Below, in pieces: positions 44,307 to 52,946 of a stretch of 64,000 nt of DNA. The stretch is from the NCBI RefSeq assembly GCF_015070875.1, contig NZ_JADDIV010000004.1:558001-622000 (forward strand), read 5' to 3'. The first letter of the stretch is position 1; every line of letters begins with the position of its first letter. A program made the position numbers and the translations under genes. The stretch comes from Ramlibacter pallidus (GTDB lineage: Bacteria > Pseudomonadota > Gammaproteobacteria > Burkholderiales > Burkholderiaceae_C). The notes beneath the pieces were generated by a model. The model was not told where the DNA came from. It ran no database searches and saw only the letters and a program-made list of their open reading frames with translations.

Positions 44307-45020
44307 TCAGCTCCCCTTCTTCATCGGCACGACGCGCGAGGGATTGCCGCCCTTGACGCGGGCGCCGGTCACGAAGAAGGCGTGCAGGTCGTGGGCGAAG
44401 CGGTTGAGCTTGACCTGCACGCCCTTGTTGCCGCGCACCAGCGCGTTGTAGCCCAGGACGGCGGGGATGGCGACCGCCAGGCCGAGCGCCGTCATGATCA
44501 GCGCCTCGCCGATCGGGCCGGCCACCTTGTCGATCGTGGCCTGGCCGGCGCTGCTGATGGAGAGCAGCGCGTGGTAGATGCCCCAGACGGTGCCGAACAG
44601 GCCCACGAAGGGCGCCGTGGAGCCGACCGACGCCAGCACTGCGAGCCCCGACTGCAGCCGGGCCGTGGCTTCGTCGATGGAGTTGCGCAGGGCGCGCGTC
44701 ACCCATTCGCTGGCGTCCAGCGAATCGTGCAGCTGCGGTTGCGCGTTGTGGTGGGCGGCGGCCTCGCGTCCTTCCAGCGCCAGCGCGCGGAACGGGTTGG
44801 AAGGATCGGTGCCCAGCTTGTTCAGGCCGTCGGCGAAGTCCGCCGCGTGCCAGAAGCTCTCGATCTGGCGCGACTGGCGTGCGTGCCGGCGCAGGTCGAT
44901 CGCCTTGATGAAGATCACCATCCAGGAGGCCAGCGACATGCCGAGCAGCAGCACCGCCACGCCCTTGGTGATGAGGTCGCCCTGGGTCCACAGGTGCAGG
45001 AGGCCGAAATCGGGATTCAT
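44307..45020 (-). CDS. exbB: MotA/TolQ/ExbB proton channel family protein ExbB
   Basis: A 237-residue ExbB with three membrane helices, the first at about 17-37 and the other two in the C-terminal half (G-L-A-V-L-A-S-V-G-S-T-A-P-F-V-G-L-F-G-T near 128-147 and an Ala/Leu-rich one near 170-195). G-S-T-A-P-F-V-G-L-F-G-T-V-W-G is the family signature. It builds the pentameric proton channel around ExbD and drives TonB. It lies 2 bases after tonB. Confidence 0.93.
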   Translation of the reverse strand: MNPDFGLLHLWTQGDLITKGVAVLLLGMSLASWMVIFIKAIDLRRHARQSRQIESFWHAADFADGLNKLGTDPSNPFRALALEGREAAAHHNAQPQLHDSLDASEWVTRALRNSIDEATARLQSGLAVLASVGSTAPFVGLFGTVWGIYHALLSISSAGQATIDKVAGPIGEALIMTALGLAVAIPAVLGYNALVRGNKGVQVKLNRFAHDLHAFFVTGARVKGGNPSRVVPMKKGS

Positions 45021-45022
45021 TG

Positions 45023-45817
45023 TTATTGCTTCCTCAGCTCGAAAGTGATCGGGACGTTGAACCACATGTCCTCCGGCACGCCGTTGCGCTTGCCGGAGAC
45101 GAACCGCCAGGTGCGGACGGTTTCCAGCGCCACGCTGTCCAGGCGCTCGTAGCCGCTGGAGCGGCGGATCTCCGCCTGCAGGGCACGGCCTTCGGCGCTG
45201 ATCAGGACGCGCAGCATCACCTGGCCTTCCTCGCCGAGGCGGCGGCTCATGGGCGGATACGGCGGCTGCGGGTTCTGCAGGTAGTCCGCGCTGGTGGACG
45301 GCAGTTCGATGCGCGGCGGCGCGGGAGGGGCCGGCGGGGCGAGGGGTGCGGGCGCGGGCGCAGGCGCGGCGGCCACCGGCGCCGTGATCGGCGGCGGCGC
45401 GGGCTGCGGCTCCGCGACGGCGATGGGTGGCTGCGGACTCGGGGCGGGCGAGGGCGCGGCCACCGGGCGTGGCGCGGGCGGCGGCGTGCGCGGCTTGGGC
45501 TGGACGACAGGTTTCGGCGCCGGCACCGGCGCCGGGGCGGGAGCGGGGGGCTGCGGTGCCACCTGCGGCTGCGGCAGCGTGATGAACTCGCTCAGGAGCT
45601 CCACCGGGACGACGACTTCCGCCGCGCGGCGCAGCAGGCCTGAATTCAGGCCCCAGATGGCGGCCACGTGCAGCAGCACGACGGTGGTGCCGATCGCGGC
45701 ATGGCGCGAGACGCGGGGCATGCGCGGCATTGTGCCGAGCGGAAGGGTGGCGGACACGGGCGGGGCTGCAGGTACGGGGACGGTGGCGGCGGCGGGGCGG
45801 CTCAGGTGGACTTGCAT
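45023..45817 (-). CDS. tonB: Energy transducer TonB
   Basis: A 264-residue TonB. A single membrane helix ([14 protein letters not shown] near residues 36-49 onward) is followed by a long Pro/Ala/Lys-rich periplasmic spacer (about 70-170) and the C-terminal receptor-contacting domain ([12 protein letters not shown] near 186-197). It transmits ExbB-ExbD energy to outer-membrane receptors such as the siderophore receptor downstream on this strand. The start is uncertain: ATG 45817 overlaps the 24-codon frame upstream, while ATG 45730 gives 235 residues. Upstream is bfd. Confidence 0.9.
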   Translation of the reverse strand: MQVHLSRPAAATVPVPAAPPVSATLPLGTMPRMPRVSRHAAIGTTVVLLHVAAIWGLNSGLLRRAAEVVVPVELLSEFITLPQPQVAPQPPAPAPAPVPAPKPVVQPKPRTPPPAPRPVAAPSPAPSPQPPIAVAEPQPAPPPITAPVAAAPAPAPAPLAPPAPPAPPRIELPSTSADYLQNPQPPYPPMSRRLGEEGQVMLRVLISAEGRALQAEIRRSSGYERLDSVALETVRTWRFVSGKRNGVPEDMWFNVPITFELRKQ

Positions 45818-45876
45818 ACCCACCAGGCGGCCAGGCCGACGAAGATCAGGCTGCAGAGAAGGACGGCGTGGGCCAT
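45802..45876 (-). CDS. Possible 24-residue membrane microprotein between bfd and tonB
   Basis: A short frame starting [12 protein letters not shown] and ending V-C-K-S-T is almost one hydrophobic helix. It has a GGGAGAG ribosome binding site 7 bases upstream, better than that of tonB, whose start lies within its last codons. It overlaps the 3' end of bfd. It could be a real microprotein or a translation re-initiation device for tonB. Confidence 0.35.
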   Translation of the reverse strand: MAHAVLLCSLIFVGLAAWWVCKST

Positions 45877-46106
45877 GCGCGGCTCTCCCGGATGGCGGGC
45901 GCAAGCTGGACCACGTTCTCGGAGTGCACTGCCGCCACCGGGTGGGTGGCGTGGCACTGGGCCACCACGTCGCGGGCGCAGCTTTCGCAGTTGCCGCACT
46001 GGGTGGCCACCCCGAGTTCGAACTGGATGTCGTCGAAGCTCATGCCGGCCCGGGCGTGGCGGGCGATTTCGCGGTCGGAGACGCGGTGGCAGACGCAGAC
46101 GATCAT
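45846..46106 (-). CDS. bfd: Bacterioferritin-associated ferredoxin
   Basis: An 86-residue protein with a BFD [2Fe-2S] domain: Cys4, Cys6, Cys37 and Cys40 in the family spacing C-x-C ... C-x2-C. Bfd donates electrons to bacterioferritin to release stored iron. The C-terminal 30 residues extend past the domain. It heads the TonB operon; its promoter has a Fur-type palindrome filling the spacer. Confidence 0.9.
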   Translation of the reverse strand: MIVCVCHRVSDREIARHARAGMSFDDIQFELGVATQCGNCESCARDVVAQCHATHPVAAVHSENVVQLAPAIRESRAWPTPSFSAA

Positions 46107-46141
46107 GGCTCGGTAGGACTGGCGGGTTGAACAGTGCGGCA

Positions 46142-46171
46142 AGTATAAATGCGAATCCTTCGCATTTGCAA
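46142..46171 (-). promoter_or_regulatory. bfd operon promoter with Fur box in the spacer
   Basis: Minus strand -35 TTGCAA (46166-46171), 18-base spacer, -10 TATACT (46142-46147). A near-perfect palindrome, AAATGCGAA-N3-TTCGCATTT (46147-46167), fills the spacer and matches Fur sites of Burkholderiales. Bound Fur would block the promoter directly. The bfd ATG is about 36 bases downstream. Confidence 0.8.
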
Positions 46172-46190
46172 TACCCGACACCCGAAAAGG

Positions 46191-47270
46191 TCAGGCGCCG
46201 GAGGCGAGCAGGGAGCCGTCGAGCTGGGCGATGGCGCCGGCCCCGCACTGGGCCATGGCCAGTTCCAGTTCGTCGCGCAGCAGGCGCAGGACGTGGGCCG
46301 CGCCGGCGGCGCCCGCGGCGGCCAGCCCCCACAGCAACGGCCGCCCCACGAGCACGCCGCCGGCGCCCAGGGCCAGGGCCTTCAGGACGTCGGTGCCGCC
46401 CTGCACGCCGCCATCCACCAGCACCGGGATCCGGCGTTCCACGGCCGCGACCACCGCGGGCAGGGCCGTGGCGGTCGCCACGGCGCCGTCGAGGACGCGG
46501 CCGCCATGGTTGGACACGATCACGCCCGCCACGCCCTGGCGCACGGCCTCCGCGGCGTCGGCGGGATGCAGCACGCCCTTGAGGAGCACCGGCAGGCGCG
46601 TGACGCTGCGCAGCCAGGCCACGTCTTCCCAGGCCGGCGCCAGTGCCAGGAGGTCCTGCAGCGTGCCGCCCGGGGCGGAGGTGGGGGGAAGGTTGACGGG
46701 AAGGACGTCGGGCGGGAGGCGCAGCGGGCGCGCCGCGCGCACCGCGGCGTCGACGGTGAGGACGAGCGCCTCGCAGCCGGCCGCTTCGGCCCGCCGCACC
46801 AATTCAAGCGTCGCGGCGCGCTGGGGCAGGAGATACAGCTGGAACCACAAGGGGCCCCGGTGGCGGTCGGGCAGGAAGGCGGCGGCGATGCTCTCCATCG
46901 GCTGGCTGGCCTGGCTGCTCAGGATGAAGCCCGCGCCGAGCGCCGCGGCCGCGGCTGCCATGGCGACCTCGCCGTCCGGGTGGGCCAGGCGCTGCAGGGC
47001 CATCGGCGCGACGAGCAGGGGCGAGGGCAGGCTGCTGCCCAGGAGCACGGTGGTGGTGTCGATCGAGCGCAGCCCCCGCAGCACGCGCGGCTGCAGGGCG
47101 AGGGCGGCCCAGGCTGCGCGGTTCGCGCGGACGGTCTGGCCGTCGCCCGCGTGGGCCGAGAAGTAGGCCCAGGCGTCGTCGCCCAGGATGGCGCGGGCGC
47201 GGGCCTCGTAGTCGGCGGGGCGGGTCACGCCGGGCGGCAGGGATTGCAGGGCCGGCGCCACCGGCTTCAT
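46191..47270 (-). CDS. FMN-dependent alpha-hydroxyacid oxidase/dehydrogenase
   Basis: A 359-residue FMN-dependent TIM-barrel enzyme related to lactate and glycolate oxidases. Tyr36, Tyr146, Lys231 and the catalytic His255 with Arg258 (S-N-H-G-G-R) are in place, with [10 protein letters not shown] near 287-296. The usual V-D-x4-G-x-R-x-R-D segment is altered ([10 protein letters not shown]), so the substrate may differ from lactate. It starts inside the stop of the PiuC gene (ATGA), so it belongs to the siderophore-receptor operon; a role in siderophore or hydroxyacid processing is conceivable but unproven. Confidence 0.85.
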   Translation of the reverse strand: MKPVAPALQSLPPGVTRPADYEARARAILGDDAWAYFSAHAGDGQTVRANRAAWAALALQPRVLRGLRSIDTTTVLLGSSLPSPLLVAPMALQRLAHPDGEVAMAAAAAALGAGFILSSQASQPMESIAAAFLPDRHRGPLWFQLYLLPQRAATLELVRRAEAAGCEALVLTVDAAVRAARPLRLPPDVLPVNLPPTSAPGGTLQDLLALAPAWEDVAWLRSVTRLPVLLKGVLHPADAAEAVRQGVAGVIVSNHGGRVLDGAVATATALPAVVAAVERRIPVLVDGGVQGGTDVLKALALGAGGVLVGRPLLWGLAAAGAAGAAHVLRLLRDELELAMAQCGAGAIAQLDGSLLASGA

Positions 47271-47953
47271 GTGTCGGCCCACATGCGCAGGAGGTTGTGG
47301 TACGTGCCGGTGAGCTGCACCACGGCGGAGTCGTCCTCGCCGCGCTGGCGCAGCTTCAGCAGCGCCATGTCCATCTCGAACAGCAGCCGGCGCTGCTCGG
47401 TGCTGCGCACCATGCTCTCGACCCAGAAGAAGCTGGCCACCCGCTCGCCGCGCGTGACGGGCAGCACCTCGTGGAGCGTCGAGCCGGGATAGAGGACGAG
47501 GTCGCCGGCCGGCAGCTTCACCCGCTGTTCGCCTTGCGGCTCGCGGATCACCAGTTCGCCGCCGTCGTAGTCGCCCGGGTCGCTCAGGAAGAGAGTGCAG
47601 GAGATGTCGCTGCGCACCCACTGGGCGGGATGCTTCGAATGCAGCACGGCGCCGTCGATGTGGGCGCCGTAATGGTTGGTGCCGCCGCCGTAGCGGTTGA
47701 AGAGCGGGTTGAAGAACCGGCGGGGCAGCGCGGCCGAGAAGAACAGCGGGTCGCGCTGCACGGCGGCCAGCACCAGGTCGCGCAGCTGCGCGGCCTGCAT
47801 GCTGTCCTGCGCCAGCTGCTCGTTGTTCTTCCGGCCGACCGCCTGCGCACCCGCGCTGCCGCGACCGTCGATCCACGGCGCCTTTTCGCCGAGCAGCTCG
47901 CGCGCGGTGGCGAGCTCGCCCGCGGACAGGACGTTCTTCAGGTGCAGCAGCAT
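47267..47953 (-). CDS. Fe(II)/2-oxoglutarate PKHD-type dioxygenase (PiuC/YbiX)
   Basis: A 228-residue cupin-fold dioxygenase. Iron ligands His98, Asp100 and His161 (H-Y-G-A-H-I-D-G and S-T-L-H-E-V) and the 2-oxoglutarate-binding Arg171 are present. PiuC/YbiX genes sit beside catecholate siderophore receptors in many proteobacteria, and the protein is induced by iron limitation; its substrate is unknown. The receptor gene stops 9 bases upstream of its start and the oxidase overlaps its stop. Confidence 0.92.
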   Translation of the reverse strand: MLLHLKNVLSAGELATARELLGEKAPWIDGRGSAGAQAVGRKNNEQLAQDSMQAAQLRDLVLAAVQRDPLFFSAALPRRFFNPLFNRYGGGTNHYGAHIDGAVLHSKHPAQWVRSDISCTLFLSDPGDYDGGELVIREPQGEQRVKLPAGDLVLYPGSTLHEVLPVTRGERVASFFWVESMVRSTEQRRLLFEMDMALLKLRQRGEDDSAVVQLTGTYHNLLRMWADT

Positions 47954-47962
47954 GGGCCAGGG

Positions 47963-50119
47963 TCAGAACTTGGTCTTGACGGTCAGCTCCACGCGCCGCG
48001 GCGCGCCCGGTGCGTAGAAGCCGGTGTACAGGGAATCAGCATAGAGCTTGTCGGTCAGGTTGGTGACGTTGAGCTTGGCCGACCACCGGTCGTTGAAGGT
48101 GTATTCGGCCATCGCGTCGAACGTCACGAAGCCGTCCGCGCGGATGGCCGTGGTCGTTGCCGGCGTCTGCGAGCTGCGGTAGTTGGCGCCGGCGCCCAGG
48201 CGCAGCTGGGGCAGCACGCGGTACGTCGTCCACAGGCTGCCGCTGTTGCGCGGCGTGAGGCCCGACCGGGTGCCGATCTGCGCGGCGTTGGTGCTCTCGT
48301 CGATCTCCGCCTTCGGGATCCAGGTGTGGTTGAAGAACACCTCCCACTTCGGCGTGATGCGGCCGGCCGCATTGAACTCGAAGCCCGTGGCGTGGCGCTT
48401 GCCGGAAAGCAGTTCCCGCGTGGCGGCGCTGTCCGGGTCCGTATTGCGCTCGTTGTACTTCTCGCTGTGGAAGAGGGCCATGCCCAGCAGCGCGCGCTTC
48501 TCGAACACTTCCCACTTGCCGCCGATCTCGAAGTTGCGGCTCTTCTCCGGCGGCGTGTTGATCAGGCGGTTGTTGTTGCCCGGGCCGTTGGGCGCGAACT
48601 GGTAGGTGTCGCCCGAGGTGTTGTACGAGGTGCCATAGGACACGTAGTACGAGCTGACGTCGTTCGGCTGCCAGATCGCGCCGAGGCGGGGGCTGACCAG
48701 GTCGTCGTCGCGCTCGCCGGTCAGGCCGGTGGCGCGCACGTACGAAGCCCGGAAGTTCTCGAAGCGCACGCCCGCGAGCAGCTTGACGGTGTCCGTCACG
48801 CTGAACAGGTTCTGCACGTAGAAACCGATGCTGCGCGCCTCGTAGGTGTCGAAGGGGACGGGGCCGCGCGTGTCGGCACGGGTGGCGCCGTCGTTCGGCG
48901 TGCCGACCGTGGTGCTCGGGGCGGCGGCCAGTCCGGCGGTGAAGTTGTTGGCCCGCTTGGCGTCCTCCTGGTAGTAGTCGATGCCGGCCGTGAAGTCGTT
49001 GCGGCGGCCGCCCCAGTTGAACGTGTTGGTGTAGTCGCTGGTCAGCTGCGTGAGCTCGCTCTCGCCGATGCGGCCCTTGGGCGAGCGGGTCAGGACGGTC
49101 GCGTCGTTCAGGTTGGCGCGCGTGGTGCCGGGCGCGAAGCGGATCACGCTGGCGAGCAGGTCGCGCTCGTAGCGCCCGTGGCGCAGCATGGTCTTGAGTT
49201 CGCCCTGGTCGAACCGGTGCACGTGACGCAGGGTGGCGAAGGTCGCGCTGGTGTCCAGGCGGTCGTTGGCCAGGCCGTAGTAGTTGCGCACCGGCAGCGC
49301 GACGCCGATGGTGCCGCCCTCGTTGAACCACGGGTGGTTGTAGAGCGGCCGGCCCTCGATGTCGAGGTGGTAGAAGCCGACCGAGAACTCGTCGCGGGTG
49401 CCGATGCCCCACCGGAAAGTCGGCGCGATGCCGACCTTGCGCTGCTTGGCGCCCCAGTTGTCCGCGTCGTGCGCCATCGCGTTGATGCGGAAGGCGGCGT
49501 TCTCGCCGGTCTTGATGTTGAAGTCGCCCGTGAGGCGGTGCAGGCTGCCCGTGCCGAGGGTGTAGTCCACCTCGTGCTGGTCCATCAGGAAGGGCTGCTT
49601 GCTGACCTGGTTGACGATGCCGCCCGTGGAGCCCTTGCCGAACAGCATGGAGGCGGAGCCCTTGAGCACCTCGACGCGGTCGTCGTTGAAGGTGTCGCGC
49701 TCGTACAGGGGGCCGTCGCGCAGGCCGTCGCGGAAGATGTCGCCGGCCTGCTGCAGCGAGAAGCCGCGCAGGCGCACGTCTTCCTCGCCGGTCTCGCCGG
49801 CCTGGAAGGTGACGCCGGACGTGGTGCGCAGCACCTCGCGGAAGTCGTCGAGGTTGCGGTCGTCGATCAGGCGTTCCGTCTGCACGGTCACCGTCTGCGG
49901 GATGTCGCGGATCTCCTGGTTGCCCTTGCCGATCTCGGTGCGCCGCACGCGCAGGTCGTTCTTCGTCTGCGGGACTTCCGCGTCCTCGCGCACGGTGACG
50001 TTGGGCAGCGTGCGGTTGGTGTCGGCGGGGGTCTGGGCGAGGGCGCCGGCGGATGCGGCGAGGAGAAGGGCCCCCAGGGGGAGCAGGGCAGCGTCGGACG
50101 AAGGGCGGGATTGCGCCAA
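47963..50119 (-). CDS. TonB-dependent catecholate-type siderophore receptor
   Basis: A 718-residue outer-membrane receptor (plug plus 22-strand barrel) resembling Fiu/PiuA. Start TTG 50119 is proposed because GGAGG lies 5 bases upstream and it opens a normal signal peptide (cleavage near G-A-L-A-Q). The longer in-frame start gives an odd Pro/Arg-rich leader. The plug begins with a TonB-box-like N-V-T-V-R; D-I-P-Q-T-V-T-V near residue 73 and V-L-K-G-S-A-S-M-L-F-G-K-G near 135 are plug motifs; the protein ends in K-T-K-F, the aromatic terminus of barrel proteins. It heads an operon with piuC and the oxidase. A Fur-like box precedes it. Confidence 0.9.
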   Translation of the reverse strand: MAQSRPSSDAALLPLGALLLAASAGALAQTPADTNRTLPNVTVREDAEVPQTKNDLRVRRTEIGKGNQEIRDIPQTVTVQTERLIDDRNLDDFREVLRTTSGVTFQAGETGEEDVRLRGFSLQQAGDIFRDGLRDGPLYERDTFNDDRVEVLKGSASMLFGKGSTGGIVNQVSKQPFLMDQHEVDYTLGTGSLHRLTGDFNIKTGENAAFRINAMAHDADNWGAKQRKVGIAPTFRWGIGTRDEFSVGFYHLDIEGRPLYNHPWFNEGGTIGVALPVRNYYGLANDRLDTSATFATLRHVHRFDQGELKTMLRHGRYERDLLASVIRFAPGTTRANLNDATVLTRSPKGRIGESELTQLTSDYTNTFNWGGRRNDFTAGIDYYQEDAKRANNFTAGLAAAPSTTVGTPNDGATRADTRGPVPFDTYEARSIGFYVQNLFSVTDTVKLLAGVRFENFRASYVRATGLTGERDDDLVSPRLGAIWQPNDVSSYYVSYGTSYNTSGDTYQFAPNGPGNNNRLINTPPEKSRNFEIGGKWEVFEKRALLGMALFHSEKYNERNTDPDSAATRELLSGKRHATGFEFNAAGRITPKWEVFFNHTWIPKAEIDESTNAAQIGTRSGLTPRNSGSLWTTYRVLPQLRLGAGANYRSSQTPATTTAIRADGFVTFDAMAEYTFNDRWSAKLNVTNLTDKLYADSLYTGFYAPGAPRRVELTVKTKF

Positions 50120-50239
50120 GTTGGCCTCCAGGCGAAGCCCGCGCGTGGCGGGCGGTTGCTTTGAGAAGGCTGGCTGGCGCGCGGGAGTCCCGCGCTGCAA
50201 ATTGGCTGGCCGGTTGAGTTCGGCCGGGATTGTAGCTTT

Positions 50240-50256
50240 AAATGAGAATTGTTCGC
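50240..50256 (-). promoter_or_regulatory. Fur-like box upstream of the siderophore receptor gene
   Basis: AAATGAGAATTGTTCGC (plus strand) matches the 7-1-7 Fur pattern and lies just upstream of a minus-strand -10 TACAAT (50229-50234); the -35 is weak. About 120 bases separate it from the proposed TTG start. Confidence 0.6.
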
Positions 50257-50280
50257 GTCTGTTTGACCGGCGGCAAGGAA

Positions 50281-50760
50281 TCAGGAGGCGGAGTCACCCA
50301 TCTGCGACTGCAGGTAGTTCTGCAGGCCGACCTTGTTCAGGAGGTCGAGCTGCGTCTCCAGCCAGTCGATGTGCTCCTCGGTGTCCTCGAGGATGCGCTC
50401 CAGGATCTCGCGCGAGATGTAGTCGCGCACGGCCTCGCAATGCGCGATGCCCGCCTTGACCGTCGCCTGCGCGCCCCGCTCGCTCTGCAGGTCGCCGTTC
50501 AGGATCTCCGGCACGTCCTCGCCCACCAGCAGCTTGCCCAGGTCCTGCAGGTTGGGCAGTGCGTCCAGGAACAGGATGCGTTCCATCAGCTTGTCGGCGT
50601 GCTTCATCTCGCCGATGGATTCCTCGTACTCCTTCTTCGCCAGCTTGTCGAAGCCCCAGTGCTTGAGGATGCGGTAGTGCAGGAAGTACTGGTTGGTGGC
50701 CGTGAGTTCGTTCTTCAGCTGGGCCTGGAGGTGCTGGATGACTTGGGGATCGCCTTGCAT
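50281..50760 (-). CDS. bfr: Bacterioferritin
   Basis: A 159-residue ferritin-like iron store. The haem-ligating Met52 is present, and ferroxidase residues Glu18, Glu51 and His54 match bacterioferritin; further carboxylates at about 94 and 127 and a His at about 130 complete the di-iron site. It forms a 24-mer that stores iron as mineral; Bfd, encoded about 4 kb downstream, mobilises it. The region upstream (50761-50951) shows no clear promoter by eye. Confidence 0.95.
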   Translation of the reverse strand: MQGDPQVIQHLQAQLKNELTATNQYFLHYRILKHWGFDKLAKKEYEESIGEMKHADKLMERILFLDALPNLQDLGKLLVGEDVPEILNGDLQSERGAQATVKAGIAHCEAVRDYISREILERILEDTEEHIDWLETQLDLLNKVGLQNYLQSQMGDSAS

Positions 50761-50951
50761 GGGGACTCTCTCTCTGGTTTTCTTGTCTTGAAGCGATTGT
50801 GGCGCAAGTGCGGGCGGGGCTGGTACATTGCGGCCCGGTCGAAGCGGCTGTCGCGTGCAACGCGCGGCCTTCATCGGAAGGGCAGTGTCGTCACCGCCTC
50901 GGTGGCGAATGCGGCAGCGCCACGTCCAAGCTGCCCCTGATCTCTCTTTTC

Positions 50952-52883
50952 ATGCAGTCCGTCGCCAAGCCGTCCCCTGCGCCGCTCCCGTCGCGCTACG
51001 CCCGCATCGGTTTCCTGTCCCTCCTCCTCGGTTGGCTCACGCTCCTCGCCGCTTGCGGCGGCGGGGGCTCCATCGCACCGCCGGCCGGGTTGGCCTATGC
51101 GACCGCCTCCGCCGTCTACGTCGTGGGCGTGCCCATCGCCGCCAATGTGCCTGGCGCAAGCGGCGATCCGGTGCTGCGGTACACCGTCACACCGGAGCTG
51201 CCGCCAGGCCTGGCGATCGACGCCCGCACCGGGGTGATCAGCGGCACGCCGGTCGCCGTGACGCCCCGCACCGTTCATGTCGTCACGGCGGAGAACGCGG
51301 GCGGCAGCGCCACGGCGCGCGTCGAGATCGAGGTGCGCCTCGCGCTGGCGCCGCCCGCCACTCTGACTTATGCGCAGCTGTCCGCGGTGTACACCGTGGG
51401 GCAGGCCATCGCCGCCAACACGCCGGCCAGCACGGGCGGCCCGGTGGCGAGCTACGCGGTCACGCCCGCCCTGCCGGCCGGCCTGGCGTTCGATGGCGGC
51501 ACCGGCGCGATCACGGGCACGCCCACGGCGGTGACCGCGGCCGCCGACTACACCGTCACGGCCAGCAACGCGGCGGGTGCGGCCACGGCGACCCTGCGGC
51601 TGGAGGTGCAGCCTGCGCTCGCCCCGCCCGCCGGCCTGGCCTATACCGTGGCGGCGCCGCTGTACGTCGCCGGCGAGGCCATCGTCGCCAACCTGCCGCA
51701 GGCCACCGGAGGCCAGGTGGCGAGCTACGCCGTCGCGCCGGCATTGCCGGCGGGGCTGAGCCTGAACACGGCCACCGGCGCGATCACGGGCACTCCCGGC
51801 GCGGCGGTGCGGCAGGCCACGTACACCGTGACCGCCAGCAATGCCGCGGGCTCGACGCACGCCGACCTGCGCATCACGGTCACGGCCCGCGGCAGCTGGA
51901 GCACCGCGGCGTCGATGCCCGAGGCCAAGCACTACTTCACGCTGACCCGCCTGCCCGATGGCCGACTGCTGGCCGCCGGCGGATTCTCCAATGGCGGCAC
52001 GAGCGCCGGCGCCTACCTCTACGATCCGGCGAGCGACCGGTGGTCGGCCGCCGCGACCATGCTCGTCGCCCGCGCGGAACACACGGCGACCCTGTTGCAG
52101 GACGGGCGGGTGCTGGTGGTCGGCGGCAACGACGCCAACCGGGCGGGCCTCAGCCACGCGGAGATCTACGATCCCGTCGCGAACACCTGGACGGCGACGG
52201 GCGCAATGGTGGAAGCGCGCGTGAACCACACCGCCACGTTGCTGCCGGACGGCTCGGTGCTGGCCGTCGGCGGGTATGTGTCGTCGCCCACGCTCACCTT
52301 CTCCGACAGCGTGGAACGCTGGGATCCCGCCACCGGCACGTGGACGAGGCTGGCCACGCGGCTGACCGCGCCGCGTGGCCAGCACGCCGCCGAACTGCTG
52401 CCCGGCACGTCCACGGTGCTGCTGGTGAGCGGGGTCAACAGGAGCGGGTTCGTCACCGACTCGGAGGCCTACGACGGCGCGGGCGCCGGCGCGACCGAGC
52501 GGCTGCCCCAGGGCCTGCAGGGCAACGTGACGCAATCCGTGCGGCTGGCGGACGGCAGCGTGCTGGCGATGGCGGACGGCACCACCACGCTCCGCTTCCA
52601 TCCGGGCACGCGCACTTGGACCAGCGCGACGCTCGCCGCCGGGCGTGTCCTGGGCCAGCCGACGCTGCTCGCGGATGGCCGCGTCCTGCTGTCCGGCGGC
52701 GCCAGCGAGGCGGGCGCCGAGATCTTCAACCCGGACGTGGACGTCTGGACCGTCGCGGCGCCGATGGCGTCGCCGCGACGCTCGGGTCGTTCGGTGCTCC
52801 TCGCCGACGGGACGGTCCTCGTGGTGGGAGGCTTCAACAACGCCGTCGGCAGCATGGCCACCGTGGAGCGCTACACCCCGTGA
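50952..52883 (+). CDS. Lipoprotein with three Ig-like (He_PIG) repeats and kelch-type repeats
   Basis: A 643-residue surface or periplasmic protein of unknown function. The lipobox L-A-A-C is at Cys35. Three repeats of about 85 residues (about 40-125, 126-210, 211-300) each contain Y-x-V-x-P-x-L-P-x-G-L and a G-x-I-x-G-T-P motif typical of He_PIG domains. From about 310 follow five or so kelch-like blades with G-R-x-L-x-x-G-G and Y-D-P-x-x-x-x-W, which should close into a propeller. No catalytic motif is seen. Start ATG 50952 is preferred for the signal peptide although no good ribosome binding site precedes it. A bidirectional terminator follows. Confidence 0.75.
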   Translation: MQSVAKPSPAPLPSRYARIGFLSLLLGWLTLLAACGGGGSIAPPAGLAYATASAVYVVGVPIAANVPGASGDPVLRYTVTPELPPGLAIDARTGVISGTPVAVTPRTVHVVTAENAGGSATARVEIEVRLALAPPATLTYAQLSAVYTVGQAIAANTPASTGGPVASYAVTPALPAGLAFDGGTGAITGTPTAVTAAADYTVTASNAAGAATATLRLEVQPALAPPAGLAYTVAAPLYVAGEAIVANLPQATGGQVASYAVAPALPAGLSLNTATGAITGTPGAAVRQATYTVTASNAAGSTHADLRITVTARGSWSTAASMPEAKHYFTLTRLPDGRLLAAGGFSNGGTSAGAYLYDPASDRWSAAATMLVARAEHTATLLQDGRVLVVGGNDANRAGLSHAEIYDPVANTWTATGAMVEARVNHTATLLPDGSVLAVGGYVSSPTLTFSDSVERWDPATGTWTRLATRLTAPRGQHAAELLPGTSTVLLVSGVNRSGFVTDSEAYDGAGAGATERLPQGLQGNVTQSVRLADGSVLAMADGTTTLRFHPGTRTWTSATLAAGRVLGQPTLLADGRVLLSGGASEAGAEIFNPDVDVWTVAAPMASPRRSGRSVLLADGTVLVVGGFNNAVGSMATVERYTP

Positions 52884-52904
52884 GGGTGCGGCGGTCGCAA
52901 GAAA

Positions 52905-52935
52905 AGAAAAGGGGGCCGCGGCCCCCGTTTTGATT
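52905..52935. terminator. Bidirectional terminator between the kelch lipoprotein and ahpF
   Basis: GGGGGCCGCGGCCCCC (52911-52926) is followed on plus by GTTTTGATTT and on minus by TTTTCTTTTCTT. It lies between two convergent genes and should stop both. Confidence 0.88.
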
Positions 52936-52946
52936 TCGCGAGCGCG

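Noticed and set aside
45300-45600. Repetitive Pro/Ala coding stretch that could look like a DNA repeat array
   Set aside because: It encodes the normal Pro-rich periplasmic spacer of TonB; no regular unit or spacer pattern is present, so it is not CRISPR.
47297-50164. A 955-codon plus-strand open frame opposite the PiuC and siderophore receptor genes
   Set aside because: Antisense to strong ORFs with clear motifs, and no ribosome binding site or domain.
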